DNA of 64,000 bases from Spirochaetales bacterium (GTDB lineage: Bacteria > Spirochaetota > Leptospiria > Leptospirales > Leptonemataceae). Below are positions 8,762 to 17,763 of the stretch, one piece after another. The translations under genes and the position numbers were made by a program. The notes below the pieces were generated by a model that had not been told where the DNA came from, did no database searches, and saw only the letters and a list, made by a program, of their open reading frames with translations. The DNA lies in contig JACKOY010000001.1 of assembly GCA_024233935.1 (NCBI GenBank), positions 62,001 to 126,000 of the forward strand. Reading direction: 5' to 3'. Each line of letters opens with the position of its first letter. Position 1 is the stretch's first letter.

Positions 8762-8854
8762 AAAGTAGCCCGGGCAGACAATCCGGAACCCGGGTCCGGG
8801 GAAAGGCTTTTTGGGAACTGTTTGTCGGGCTGCCCCCTGGGTTGATCATCGGTC

Positions 8855-9841
8855 ATGGCAGGCAAAGGTTTGATCATTGTGACAGGCGCCGCCGGGCTGA
8901 TCGGGAGCGCGGTGGCACGGGAGCTGAACCGTCGAGGGGCTGAAAACCTGATCCTGGTCGATCACCTGGGCCACACCGAGAAGTGGCGGTACCTTCGTTC
9001 GATTTCCTACCGGGAATATTTCGAGAAACAGGACTTTCTTCTGCGGCTGGAGCGCGGGCAGTTTCCCGGGATAGAAGCCATCGTTCATCTGGGCGCCAAT
9101 AGCAGCACGACCGAGACCGACGCCAGTCATCTGGTCGAGAACAACTACCGCTATTCGATGGAGCTGGCGCGGGTTTCGGCCCGGGACGGCCTGCGAATGG
9201 TCTACGCATCGAGCGCCGCCACCTACGGGGACGGCGCCGATGGCTTCGACGACGATCCCGCCCGGCTCGGCGAATTGCGTCCGTTGAACATGTACGGCTA
9301 TTCCAAACACATGTTTGACTGCTGGCTTGCGCGCGATCAGTTCCGGCCCGGCTTTCTGGGGTTGAAATACTTTAACGTGTACGGGCCCAACGAATACCAT
9401 AAGGGCAATATGCAATCTCTGGTGCTCAAAGCTTTTCGCCAGGTCCAGAGCGATGGGTGCATACGACTTTTTAAGAGTTATCATCCGGACTACGCCGACG
9501 GAGAGCAGAAAAGGGATTTTCTGTATGTTGAAGACGCCGCACGCATGACGGTCTTTTTTGCGCTGGATAATCGTGAGGCAACCGGTGTTGTAAATGCCGG
9601 CAGTGGTACAGCGCGCACCTGGAACGATCTTGCGCGCGCCGTATTCGGCGCGATGGGCCGCGAACCGGCGATCGAGTACATTGAGATGCCCGCAGAGTTG
9701 CGGGGGAAATACCAGTACTATACCTGCGCACCAATAGAAAGGCTCCGTCAGGCCGGCTACAACCAGAGCATTACTTCGATCGAGGATGCCGTTTCTGCTT
9801 ACGTGCGCGACTATCTGCTGGCCGGCGAGGCGTGCGCTTGA
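8855..9841 (+). CDS. hldD: ADP-L-glycero-D-manno-heptose 6-epimerase
   Basis: 328 aa extended SDR. The Rossmann motif TGAAGLIGSAVA is at about residues 10-21, STTETDASHLVENNY marks the nucleotide/substrate region, and YGYSKHMFD supplies the Tyr-Lys catalytic pair; FNVYGPNEYHKGNMQS is characteristic of HldD/RfaD. It interconverts ADP-heptose epimers for LPS inner core. Its 3' end overlaps the convergent hydrolase gene by 71 bp. Confidence 0.93.
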   Translation: MAGKGLIIVTGAAGLIGSAVARELNRRGAENLILVDHLGHTEKWRYLRSISYREYFEKQDFLLRLERGQFPGIEAIVHLGANSSTTETDASHLVENNYRYSMELARVSARDGLRMVYASSAATYGDGADGFDDDPARLGELRPLNMYGYSKHMFDCWLARDQFRPGFLGLKYFNVYGPNEYHKGNMQSLVLKAFRQVQSDGCIRLFKSYHPDYADGEQKRDFLYVEDAARMTVFFALDNREATGVVNAGSGTARTWNDLARAVFGAMGREPAIEYIEMPAELRGKYQYYTCAPIERLRQAGYNQSITSIEDAVSAYVRDYLLAGEACA

Positions 9842-10754
9842 TGGACGCCCGGTTCAACTGTTCGTAGAATACGCCCAGTAATTCCGCCGGTTGCTCCACA
9901 TGCAAAGCGTGGCCCGCCGCCCGGAAGGTGTGCAGGCGTATGGATCGGTTTTCTTTCTGGATGCGCCGCCCCATGCCGACTTCGGTGATGCGGTCGTCGG
10001 TTCCCCAGTACATGTGTACCGGCAGGTGCAACTGACGCAGTCGCGCTCCGGTCAGGAAGGCCCGTGCTTCCTCTTCGATGGTATTATCCGCCAGATAGGC
10101 GTACCCGGGCCGGGACCACTGTCGCAGCAATTCTCGAAGAATAAACTCATGCAACTCGGGCGCACGATCGCCGTAGATCGCATTCAGCAAGGCCCGCACT
10201 TCCCCGGTGGTTTCCGGAAACATCATCTGGCGAATTTCGTCCCGATGATCGGGCGGTAGCCGCATTAGGCCCGGAGCTATCATGTGCAGTTCGCGAATAG
10301 GCGAGATCCCATGGACTTTGTGTAGATACAGGGTGGCATGGGCGGCGACCAATCCGCCCAGACTGTGCGTAAAGATAATCGCCTCTTTCAGAGCCAATGC
10401 GCCCGAGGTCGGTGCATCGAACAGGAACCGCGCGATCATGCGGCCCAGGACCGGTATGTGCCACAGGGCCCGAATGTCGGGCAGTGCCGAGCGTCCAAAG
10501 CCCGGCAGATCGATCAGGTACACCCGATGACTCTTCAAAAGTTCAGGCGTAACGCGGCGGAACGTATGACTCGAATCGAGAAAACCGTGCAGAAGAACCA
10601 GGGGCGTGCCCTCTGCCACGCCGCCTTCGTACACGAAATAGCTTTGATGCTCGAAGCTCTGCCTTCGCGATCGAAAGCCCTGCGCCAGAAGGGCGCGATG
10701 GATGCGGTACCGCCGCAGGCCGAGCAGGAAGCGTCCGCGCAGCGATCCGTTCAT
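9771..10754 (-). CDS. Alpha/beta hydrolase
   Basis: 327 aa from the ATG at 10754, which forms an ATGA overlap with the upstream deacetylase gene. LVLLHGFLDSS (oxyanion region), THSLGG (nucleophile Ser elbow), YWGTDDRITE (acid) and AAGHALHVEQPAE (His) complete a triad. Substrate is unknown; ester or lipid hydrolysis is the default. The C-terminal 25 residues are very basic and lie in the 71-bp overlap with hldD. Confidence 0.85.
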   Translation of the reverse strand: MNGSLRGRFLLGLRRYRIHRALLAQGFRSRRQSFEHQSYFVYEGGVAEGTPLVLLHGFLDSSHTFRRVTPELLKSHRVYLIDLPGFGRSALPDIRALWHIPVLGRMIARFLFDAPTSGALALKEAIIFTHSLGGLVAAHATLYLHKVHGISPIRELHMIAPGLMRLPPDHRDEIRQMMFPETTGEVRALLNAIYGDRAPELHEFILRELLRQWSRPGYAYLADNTIEEEARAFLTGARLRQLHLPVHMYWGTDDRITEVGMGRRIQKENRSIRLHTFRAAGHALHVEQPAELLGVFYEQLNRASIKRTPRRPADSRARKQKRHPRSK

Positions 10755-11686
10755 GCGCTCAGTGCCGCGGCGTGGGCCGAAACGCATTCTGCCAGGGCGG
10801 ACAAATCGTAGCCGCCTTCAAGAAAGCTGATTACCCGCCCGGCGCTGTGTTCCCGTGCAATTTCCAGAACGCGGGCCGTGGCCCATTCAAAAAACTCCGT
10901 CGTTAGATTAATCGAAGCCAGTGGATCGCGGCGATGGGCGTCGAAGCCCGCCGAAATGAGCAACACCGACGGTCGGAACTCCTGCAGGGCCGGAAAGACC
11001 TGGTTCTCGAACGCGGAGCGATAATCGGCATCGTCCGAGCCACCGGCCATGGGAATGTTCAAAGTGGTTCCGAGGCCCGCGCCCTCGCCCCGGTCCGTTG
11101 CCGCTCCTGTACCTGGATAAAACGGATACTGGTGCGTGCTGATGAAAAGCACCTCTGGATCGGAATAGAAGCTGGCCTCGGTGCCGTTGCCGTGGTGTAC
11201 GTCCCAATCCAGAATGGCAATACGATCCAACCCCCGGGACTGCAAGTAGCGTGCGGTGATCGCGATGTTGTTAAAAAGGCAGAAGCCCATGGCCCGGGTC
11301 CTGAGACTGTGGTGGCCGGGGGGTCGCAGAAGCAGCAACGCCCGATCGACCTCGCCGGCAAGAATGCGGTCGGCCGCCTCAAGGCCTGCGCCGACCGAAA
11401 GGGCAGCGGCGTCGTACGACTTTGTGCTGACAACGGTATCGGCATCGAGCAGCCCCCCGCGTGTGCGGCAAAAATCCGCCACCTGATCGACGTACTGTGG
11501 ATCGTGATTGAGCGCGATCTCTTCGGCAGTCGCCACACGTCTCGAAAGGGGGAGCAATCGGCCGAAGAAGTCCTGACGTTCCAAAGCTTCGCGAATGGCG
11601 ACCAGTCGCCGGTAGTTTTCCGGGTGCCGATCGCCGGTATTGTGTTCCAGAAAAAGGTCGTCGGTGAAATAGGCCGTCTTACCCAT
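10751..11686 (-). CDS. Histone deacetylase-family protein
   Basis: 311 aa from the ATG at 11686 (MGKTAYF), the natural start of the family; longer readings run into the divergent bioF gene. Zn-hydrolase motifs are intact: LLLRPPGHHS, ILDWDVHHGNGT (metal ligands), FISTHQYPFYPGTG, LISAGFDAHRRDP and FLEGGYDL. Bacterial members deacetylate acetylpolyamines, acetoin-related compounds or acetyl-lysine. Translationally coupled to the downstream alpha/beta hydrolase. Substrate is not predictable here. Confidence 0.9.
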   Translation of the reverse strand: MGKTAYFTDDLFLEHNTGDRHPENYRRLVAIREALERQDFFGRLLPLSRRVATAEEIALNHDPQYVDQVADFCRTRGGLLDADTVVSTKSYDAAALSVGAGLEAADRILAGEVDRALLLLRPPGHHSLRTRAMGFCLFNNIAITARYLQSRGLDRIAILDWDVHHGNGTEASFYSDPEVLFISTHQYPFYPGTGAATDRGEGAGLGTTLNIPMAGGSDDADYRSAFENQVFPALQEFRPSVLLISAGFDAHRRDPLASINLTTEFFEWATARVLEIAREHSAGRVISFLEGGYDLSALAECVSAHAAALSA

Positions 11687-11736
11687 GTTTTCAGTAAGCG
11701 CCAGGGGATGTGGGCTGGCAAGGAATTCCGGGATCC

Positions 11737-12918
11737 ATGCAGGCAGGTCAGAACGGCGAATCATCAGCAAATTCTCTGAACGCCTGGAGCGCCGACCTGG
11801 AGGCAGAGCTGCGAGCTCTGGAAGCAAAAGGGCTGAAAAGACACCTGCGTGTTGCGTCGCCGGGCATCGATTTTGCTTCCAATGATTACCTGGCTCTGAA
11901 TGCATCCGGACGCCTTCTGGAATTGTTGACCCAACGCGTGCAGGGTTTGCACGAGCAGGTCGGAAGCACCGGCTCCCGACTGGTGCGCGGACATCATCAT
12001 CTTTTCGAGCAGGTGGAAGACCAGTTCGCGCGCTTTGCCGGGCAGGAGTCGGCCCTGTTGTTTCACTCCGGGTACGCGGCCAACGTGGGCAGCCTCCAGG
12101 CTCTGATGGGTCAACGCGATCTGGTTTTTTGCGATCGTCTCTGCCATGCTTCCTTGCTCGATGGCGTGCGACTCAGCGGGGCCCGCCGTCACTACTTTGC
12201 CCACAACGATCTGAACGATCTGGAAAACCTTCTGCAACGCCACCAGTCGAAGCGCGGTCGTCGCTGGATTGTAAGCGAAGCGCTCTTCAGCATGGACGGC
12301 GACAGCCCGGATTTGCCCGCCCTCTGTGGCCTTGCCGATCGGCATGGGGCGTTGGTATGCCTGGATGAAGCGCACTCGATCGGGGTTCTGGGACCCGGCG
12401 GCGCCGGCCTTGCCGTCCAGCATGGACTTGCGAATCAAATTGCACTGCACGTGTTTCCCTGTGGTAAGGCCCCGGGACTGCAGGGCGCCTTTGTGGCCGG
12501 TCGCGCGGCCGTGCGCGAGATCTTGATTCAGCGGGCCCGTTCCTTTGTATTTTCGACGGCTCAACCGCCGTTTCTGGCGGCGCTGCTCGGGGACGTTCTC
12601 GAAGAAATGCGCACCGGCGCCATGCAGGCCGCGCGCGAACACCTCAACCGTCTTTCGAGTTATCTAACCGAAAGACTGGCCGGCGCCGGCTTTGAGGTGG
12701 GCGGGGCGTATTCGGTCATCGTTCCGATCATCGTTGGCGAAGAAGCGCGTGCGTTGGCGCTGGCAGAAAGGTTGCAGAACGAGGGCCTCGACGTCCGTCC
12801 GATACGACCCCCGACCGTTCCCGCCGGAACCAGCCGACTTCGCATCAGTTTACACGCAAACCACCGGACCCAGGATCTCGATCGACTGATCAATCTGCTG
12901 CGGGGGCAATCGGTTTAG
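11737..12918 (+). CDS. bioF: 8-amino-7-oxononanoate synthase-like PLP enzyme
   Basis: 393 aa alpha-oxoamine synthase. Visible: FASNDYLALN, GSTGSRLVRGHHHLFEQVE, LDEAHSIGVLGPGGAG (PLP Asp and ring stacking) and FPCGKAPGLQGAFVAG, where the Lys forms the internal aldimine. BioF joins pimeloyl thioester with alanine in biotin synthesis; the related Kbl or SPT enzymes are alternatives. The biotin-dependent carboxylase subunit at the left end fits a biotin need, but no other bio gene is adjacent. Convergent 4-bp overlap with tldD. Confidence 0.8.
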   Translation: MQAGQNGESSANSLNAWSADLEAELRALEAKGLKRHLRVASPGIDFASNDYLALNASGRLLELLTQRVQGLHEQVGSTGSRLVRGHHHLFEQVEDQFARFAGQESALLFHSGYAANVGSLQALMGQRDLVFCDRLCHASLLDGVRLSGARRHYFAHNDLNDLENLLQRHQSKRGRRWIVSEALFSMDGDSPDLPALCGLADRHGALVCLDEAHSIGVLGPGGAGLAVQHGLANQIALHVFPCGKAPGLQGAFVAGRAAVREILIQRARSFVFSTAQPPFLAALLGDVLEEMRTGAMQAAREHLNRLSSYLTERLAGAGFEVGGAYSVIVPIIVGEEARALALAERLQNEGLDVRPIRPPTVPAGTSRLRISLHANHRTQDLDRLINLLRGQSV

Positions 12919-14594
12919 CGCCGGCGAGCGGGGGGCGCACTCAGATAGGGGAGTGGCAGCAGGTAGGGAGTCAGCCGTTCCTGTTCCGTACCCTGCAACT
13001 CCAGCGTACGCATCAGCATGGCCGGCGCCACAGTCGAAACCGGAATCATGCCCGACTCGGCGCCGCAGTAGCTATTGGCCATAACCGGAGTGGCTCCCAT
13101 GGCCAGCACACTGTCCAGCGCCGACAGTGGCGTACCGACAAAATCTACACCGCGAATGGGTTCTTCGCGTCCATCGGGAAAGACCCGCGTCGCCAGATGG
13201 ATTTCGCCTTTGAACGCCTGAAAATCATAACGCCCGGTTCCGGTTTCCCCACCCAGCACTTCCTTTACATGAATGCCGAACGGTCGCCCCTGCTTCTTGA
13301 TTTCTTCCAGAAAGCGCTCGCGCAATTCCTCATCTGCGACGGGCTTGTGATTGACCACAATGAGATTGCCCATGCGCGAAATCGGTCGCTCGAACCGCTG
13401 GCAGCGGGCGTGACCATTCAATTCGCGCTGCCCCGGAACCGGAGTAGAACCGGTTAAAAAGTTTCGCAGGATTCCATTTTTCACCAGCACGGCGGGCCGC
13501 GCTTCGTTGCCTTCGTCATCGTAACGATAGGTTCCGATCATCTGGCGGTCTTTGAATTTGCGGCGCGTGGGGTCATCCACGATGTCGATGTATGCGGGGG
13601 CAATGCGGCGTCCACGCAGATCCTTAAATGTAGCCCCTTCGTCGGCTGAAAGCAGGCGACTGCCTTCGAGGCGGTGTCCGACGACTTCATGGAAAAAAAC
13701 TCCACTGGCATCGGGACTTAACAGCACAGGGCCGGAGTACGAGTTGAGGCGCGGGGCCGCATTCAGTTCTTCGAGCAAACGAATTCGTTCTTTGACCAGG
13801 CGTAGAAATTCCGGCTCGTCCGGCAGATTTGCCGGATTGCCTTCGATGAGGTTGATCTCCTGGGAAACCCCTTCACCCTTTTTGGTCAGTGTCCAGAGGT
13901 GCGCGTGCAATTCGAAGATGCCCAGCTGCTGCAGAACCTCGCGTCCTTCGGTGCTGACAAACACATGTTGTCGTCGGTGAGAGACGAATTCGAACCAGCA
14001 ATTCTTAACGGCCGGATAGCGTTTGATGAGCGCTCCGGCTTTCCGGATCAGACGGCGGTAATAGTCCAGGTCCGGTTCCGGCAATGCCTGGTAGCGCAGA
14101 TCGACGCAGGCCGGCGACCGCTTCCGGGACGCGAGTTGGGGATACAGGTCCAGGAAATGAAGCGCATTGGAGCGTCGTTCATAGTATTGTTCCGCGGCCT
14201 CGCGATAGCGCGCGTCGGTAAGTTTCCAGAGGCCGAATTTCAGCGCCTGCTCCGAAAGCTCGGCCGGCATGTCGATGTAGTCCACGGATTCGTTGCGGTC
14301 GGAGTTGTCGGACAGTCCACCTTCGCTGGTGTTGTCGTAGCGGTACGAACCCACCCGGACGTCGCAGAAGACCGTATTGCGTGTGGTCGTTGTGTCCTCG
14401 TTGAGTGCGCCCAGGCGACCCCAAAAGCGGTCGGTGACCTGGTTACGAAACAAATAGGACAGATAATAGGCGCGGGGCGGCATCTGCGCGCGGAGTTTGC
14501 GAAACGAGCGGTCCAGTTCCTCGCGCAGATATCTGGTAGTCCGCTTGAGGTCCGCGCGACCCAGCAGCCCCTTTTTGATTGCGTTCCCGGACAA
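12915..14594 (-). CDS. tldD: TldD/PmbA-family metalloprotease
   Basis: 559 aa. The zinc motif is visible as FFHEVVGHRLEG (HExxxH), with the flanking SGPVLLSPDASGVF and C-terminal NSYCGAESGMIPVSTVAPAMLM typical of TldD. E. coli TldD is 481 aa; about 80 extra N-terminal residues here carry no recognisable motif. TldD normally pairs with PmbA/TldE, which is absent from the window. It is 5 bp downstream of a TPR lipoprotein-like gene and likely cotranscribed. Confidence 0.87.
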   Translation of the reverse strand: MSGNAIKKGLLGRADLKRTTRYLREELDRSFRKLRAQMPPRAYYLSYLFRNQVTDRFWGRLGALNEDTTTTRNTVFCDVRVGSYRYDNTSEGGLSDNSDRNESVDYIDMPAELSEQALKFGLWKLTDARYREAAEQYYERRSNALHFLDLYPQLASRKRSPACVDLRYQALPEPDLDYYRRLIRKAGALIKRYPAVKNCWFEFVSHRRQHVFVSTEGREVLQQLGIFELHAHLWTLTKKGEGVSQEINLIEGNPANLPDEPEFLRLVKERIRLLEELNAAPRLNSYSGPVLLSPDASGVFFHEVVGHRLEGSRLLSADEGATFKDLRGRRIAPAYIDIVDDPTRRKFKDRQMIGTYRYDDEGNEARPAVLVKNGILRNFLTGSTPVPGQRELNGHARCQRFERPISRMGNLIVVNHKPVADEELRERFLEEIKKQGRPFGIHVKEVLGGETGTGRYDFQAFKGEIHLATRVFPDGREEPIRGVDFVGTPLSALDSVLAMGATPVMANSYCGAESGMIPVSTVAPAMLMRTLELQGTEQERLTPYLLPLPYLSAPPARRR

Positions 14595-14599
14595 AGACT

Positions 14600-16174
14600 T
14601 CAGCCCGAGGGCTGCTCCCCCGGCTGCGCGTCGGGCCGGGTTTCCGGCTGCGGTGCAGGAGTGGGCTCGGCACCCCGACGGTCAACGAAGCCGCGAAAGT
14701 CGGCGCTCTGCCGCATGAGTTCGCTGATGGCCGAATCGGTCCGGGCGCGCTCCCAGTTACTCTCGTCGGCGTTGCCGGCCTGTCGCAAAGCGGTCCGGCA
14801 GCTCTGCTCGTCCCTTCGTAGCGCGTGAACGCGTGCCAGCAGAAAGTACCCGCCCGCGTCGTGCACGCGCTGCAGCACGTTGCGGGCCCGGTTGAGATCT
14901 CCGCTCTCCATCAGCGCAGTGCCGAAGTCGCGATTGAAGTCCAGCAAGGTCCGGGCTGCGGTCTGGTTGTATGCTGCGGAAAGCTGGCCCGGATCGACAC
15001 GATCGAAGAGGCGTACTGCCAGTCGGAAGTCGCGGGACCGTAGAGCCAGGCGCCCGCCCTCGAAGAGGCCATCCGTGTATTCACCCCGGAGGTCGCGGTC
15101 GGGTTCTTTTGCGTCGAGGCTATCGGCGAGGCGACGCGCAAAGGTCAGGGCGGCGCCGGCGTCAGCACTCCGGTTCGCCAGGAGCTGAACGAGAAGCGCC
15201 TCTGAGGCCGTTGCATCTTGCTCCAATGCTTCCCGGGCATGTCGCGTGGCGTCTTCGGAGCGATTCAGGCGCCATTCCGCGAGGCTCAAATCTGCAATTA
15301 GATCCGGCGTGCGCCGTCCAGCCGCTGCGGCGACCATGTGGGTGCGGGCCTGCTCGTAATCCTGGCGCTTCAGAAAGATCAGCCCTTCCATATAATTCAC
15401 GAAATACGTGAACGCTTCGTTTGGATCCGGGTTGTGCTCCCGTGCACTCGCCAGACTGCTTAAGGCTTCGTTGTGGCGACCCAGATGATAGCGACAGACC
15501 CCGGCCTTGTAGTGATACTCCCAGGATTCCGGCTCGGCTCGAATCAAAACGTCCAGATCGCCGACCGCGCGCGCATAGTCCCCCAGTCGCATACGAATGA
15601 GCGCTGCCTGCCAGCGCGCGGGGTGATAGTCGGACCGGAGCGCCAGCGCCCGCTCGTACGCCCGAAGGGCGTCTTCCCAGCGTTCTTCCCCCCGAAGGGT
15701 CTCCGCCTCCGCCATGTACTGGTTGATGCGCACCATGCGCGGATCCCGATTCTGTTCCGCCTGCTCTCGCATCTGGCGCACCTGGGGGATGTCGCGAAAC
15801 TGCAGGAACTTTTCCGAATAGGTCAGGAGGTTTTCCCAATCACGATTGGATCTATAATAGAGACAGATCTTCCAGAACGCCTTTTCGCGTAAATCCGGGT
15901 CCATGCGCAGTTCCACCGCCCGGCGAAAACTCTGGATGGCGGCTTCGTATTCGCGGTTTTCCTGTTGGATCAAGCCCATGTAAAAGAGTGGGTTACCGTC
16001 GGACGGGCTGAAGCGGAGGGCCTGTTGAAAAAGCTCAAAGGCCCGGCGGGTTTCGCCGGTGCTGTAGGCGAGCTTTCCGTCTCGATAGTACTGGTTCGCA
16101 AAAAGCGCAGGTGGCGCCAGCGCCAACGAAATCACGATGGCGGTGTAAACAAGGCGGAGGAAGCGTTGGTTCAT
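14600..16174 (-). CDS. Secreted TPR-repeat protein
   Basis: 524 aa. Signal peptide VYTAIVISLALAPPALFAN, then at least six TPR-like units (for example AYSTGETRRAFELFQQAL, EDALRAYERALALRSDYHP, YHLGRHNEALSSLASAREHNP). The C-terminal tail is Pro/Glu-rich. Probably a periplasmic scaffold. Directly upstream of tldD; function otherwise unknown. Confidence 0.82.
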   Translation of the reverse strand: MNQRFLRLVYTAIVISLALAPPALFANQYYRDGKLAYSTGETRRAFELFQQALRFSPSDGNPLFYMGLIQQENREYEAAIQSFRRAVELRMDPDLREKAFWKICLYYRSNRDWENLLTYSEKFLQFRDIPQVRQMREQAEQNRDPRMVRINQYMAEAETLRGEERWEDALRAYERALALRSDYHPARWQAALIRMRLGDYARAVGDLDVLIRAEPESWEYHYKAGVCRYHLGRHNEALSSLASAREHNPDPNEAFTYFVNYMEGLIFLKRQDYEQARTHMVAAAAGRRTPDLIADLSLAEWRLNRSEDATRHAREALEQDATASEALLVQLLANRSADAGAALTFARRLADSLDAKEPDRDLRGEYTDGLFEGGRLALRSRDFRLAVRLFDRVDPGQLSAAYNQTAARTLLDFNRDFGTALMESGDLNRARNVLQRVHDAGGYFLLARVHALRRDEQSCRTALRQAGNADESNWERARTDSAISELMRQSADFRGFVDRRGAEPTPAPQPETRPDAQPGEQPSG

Positions 16175-16297
16175 GCTAGATTAGACCGGCACGGGCGGCG
16201 CCGGTGCGTCCTTTTTCCGAATACCAGTCTGCCCTCTGCCTGACCAATATTTTTTATTGACACTCGCCTGGTCCGGAAAGTCAACAAACAAGGCCGT

Positions 16298-17017
16298 ATG
16301 ATAGAAGTACAGGGATTGACTAAGTACTACGGTACCTTCCCGGCCCTCCAGGATGTCAGCTTTTCGATCGGTCAGGGTCAGGTTGTTGGCCTTTTGGGCC
16401 TGAACGGTGCCGGCAAGACCACCTGCCTGCGGATTCTGACCGGTTACCTGGTGCCTGGCGCCGGGGAATGTCGGGTGGGCAATCGCGATGTCTTTGGTGA
16501 TCCGTACGAGGCGCGCGCCTTGATCGGTTATTTGCCCGAGCACCCGCCCCTCTATCCGGAGATGACGGTGCAGGACTTCCTGCACTTTGTTGCGCGCCTG
16601 CGCGGGGAGATGGTCCCCGACTTTGAGTCCGAGTTTCTCCGGGTCACGCGTTTGACGCAACTGGAACCGGCGCGGCGTTCCCTGATTCGGCACCTGTCCC
16701 TGGGTTACCGCAAGCGGGTCGGCATTGCCCAGGCGCTCATCGGCAGCCCGCCCGTTCTGATTTTTGACGAGCCCATCAGTGGACTGGACCCGGTTCAGAT
16801 CGTGGAAGTGCGCAAATTGATTCGGGAACTGGCCGGCAAACACACGATCTTGATTTCGAGCCACATCCTGACCGAAGTGAGTCGCACCTGCGATCGCGTG
16901 CTGGTGATTCATAAAGGACGTATGGCCGGCGAGATCGCAGGTGAGGATCTGACCCAGAATCTGGAAAGTCGCTTCATGGAAATGACCGCCAGTCCGGTCG
17001 TGGAGGTAGGTCGATGA
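16298..17017 (+). CDS. ABC transporter ATP-binding protein (GldA-like)
   Basis: 239 aa ATPase with Walker A GLNGAGKTT (about residue 36), Q-loop YLPEHPPLYPEMTVQDF, signature LSLGYRKRV, Walker B VLIFDEPISGLDP and H-loop SSHIL. The type matches the gliding/NosF-like ABC-2 exporters. First gene of a five-gene, tightly overlapped plus-strand operon; ATGA overlap with the permease. Confidence 0.92.
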   Translation: MIEVQGLTKYYGTFPALQDVSFSIGQGQVVGLLGLNGAGKTTCLRILTGYLVPGAGECRVGNRDVFGDPYEARALIGYLPEHPPLYPEMTVQDFLHFVARLRGEMVPDFESEFLRVTRLTQLEPARRSLIRHLSLGYRKRVGIAQALIGSPPVLIFDEPISGLDPVQIVEVRKLIRELAGKHTILISSHILTEVSRTCDRVLVIHKGRMAGEIAGEDLTQNLESRFMEMTASPVVEVGR

Positions 17018-17763
17018 GACGCGGCGCCTTTCGAGCCTTGACCAATGCGCGCTGGATCTTCTTGAAGGAGCTGAGTTCCTTTTTGGGTTCCAACCTGCCG
17101 ATTGGCGCGGTGGCCATTGTGGCATTGTTCTGCGGCGCCATCAGCGTGGTGATCGGTGCGAACCCGGGCATCGGCAAAGCGAACATCGTAATGGTGTTGT
17201 TTCGCGTGTTCTACATCATCCTTCTGGTTGTGCCGGCTTCGCTGGCAATGTTCAGTTTCGTTTCGGAGCGCCGGCAGGGAACCATGGAGTTGCTCTACAC
17301 TCTACCCGTGACTGATTTCGAAATGGTGCTGGGCAAGTTCTTTATGGGCTTACTTTCCATCGCCGTGATTTCGGTCGGCATTACTTTTTTCTACGTCGTC
17401 TGGATCGCCGACGCCTCGTTGTTTGTTGCGCTGGCCGGAGTATTCGGACTGATGCTCGCTGGCACCTATGCCTACTGCGTTGGCCTTTTTGCCTCGAGTT
17501 TGACGGACAGTTACCTTCTTGGATTTCTGGTAACGACGCTCGTGCTCTTCATAGTAGACGTGGGCGGCTTCTTTGCGGGGCTCCTGCCTTCACCGGCGCG
17601 GGAAGTGCTGACACACATGCACGCCTATAGCCAGTTCTTCCCGTTCGCGCGGGGCATCATTCCTTTGAAGGGCGTTGTATTCTTCTCCAGTCTTGCGGCC
17701 CTGTTTTTGTTCCTGACGGTCAAAGTCCTGGAGTCCCGACGCTGGCGGGGAAGCGAGAGTTGA
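17014..17763 (+). CDS. ABC-2 permease (GldF-like)
   Basis: 249 aa with six hydrophobic helices. FVSERRQGTMELLYTLPVTDFEMVLGKF is the ABC-2/GldF motif for the coupling region. Overlaps the ATPase gene by 4 bp and the next gene by 1 bp. Cargo unknown; GldF homologues occur in many non-gliding bacteria. Confidence 0.88.
   Translation: MRRGAFRALTNARWIFLKELSSFLGSNLPIGAVAIVALFCGAISVVIGANPGIGKANIVMVLFRVFYIILLVVPASLAMFSFVSERRQGTMELLYTLPVTDFEMVLGKFFMGLLSIAVISVGITFFYVVWIADASLFVALAGVFGLMLAGTYAYCVGLFASSLTDSYLLGFLVTTLVLFIVDVGGFFAGLLPSPAREVLTHMHAYSQFFPFARGIIPLKGVVFFSSLAALFLFLTVKVLESRRWRGSES

Noticed and set aside
16257..16279. TTGACA as a promoter for the ABC operon
   Set aside because: No acceptable -10 box lies 16-18 nt downstream.
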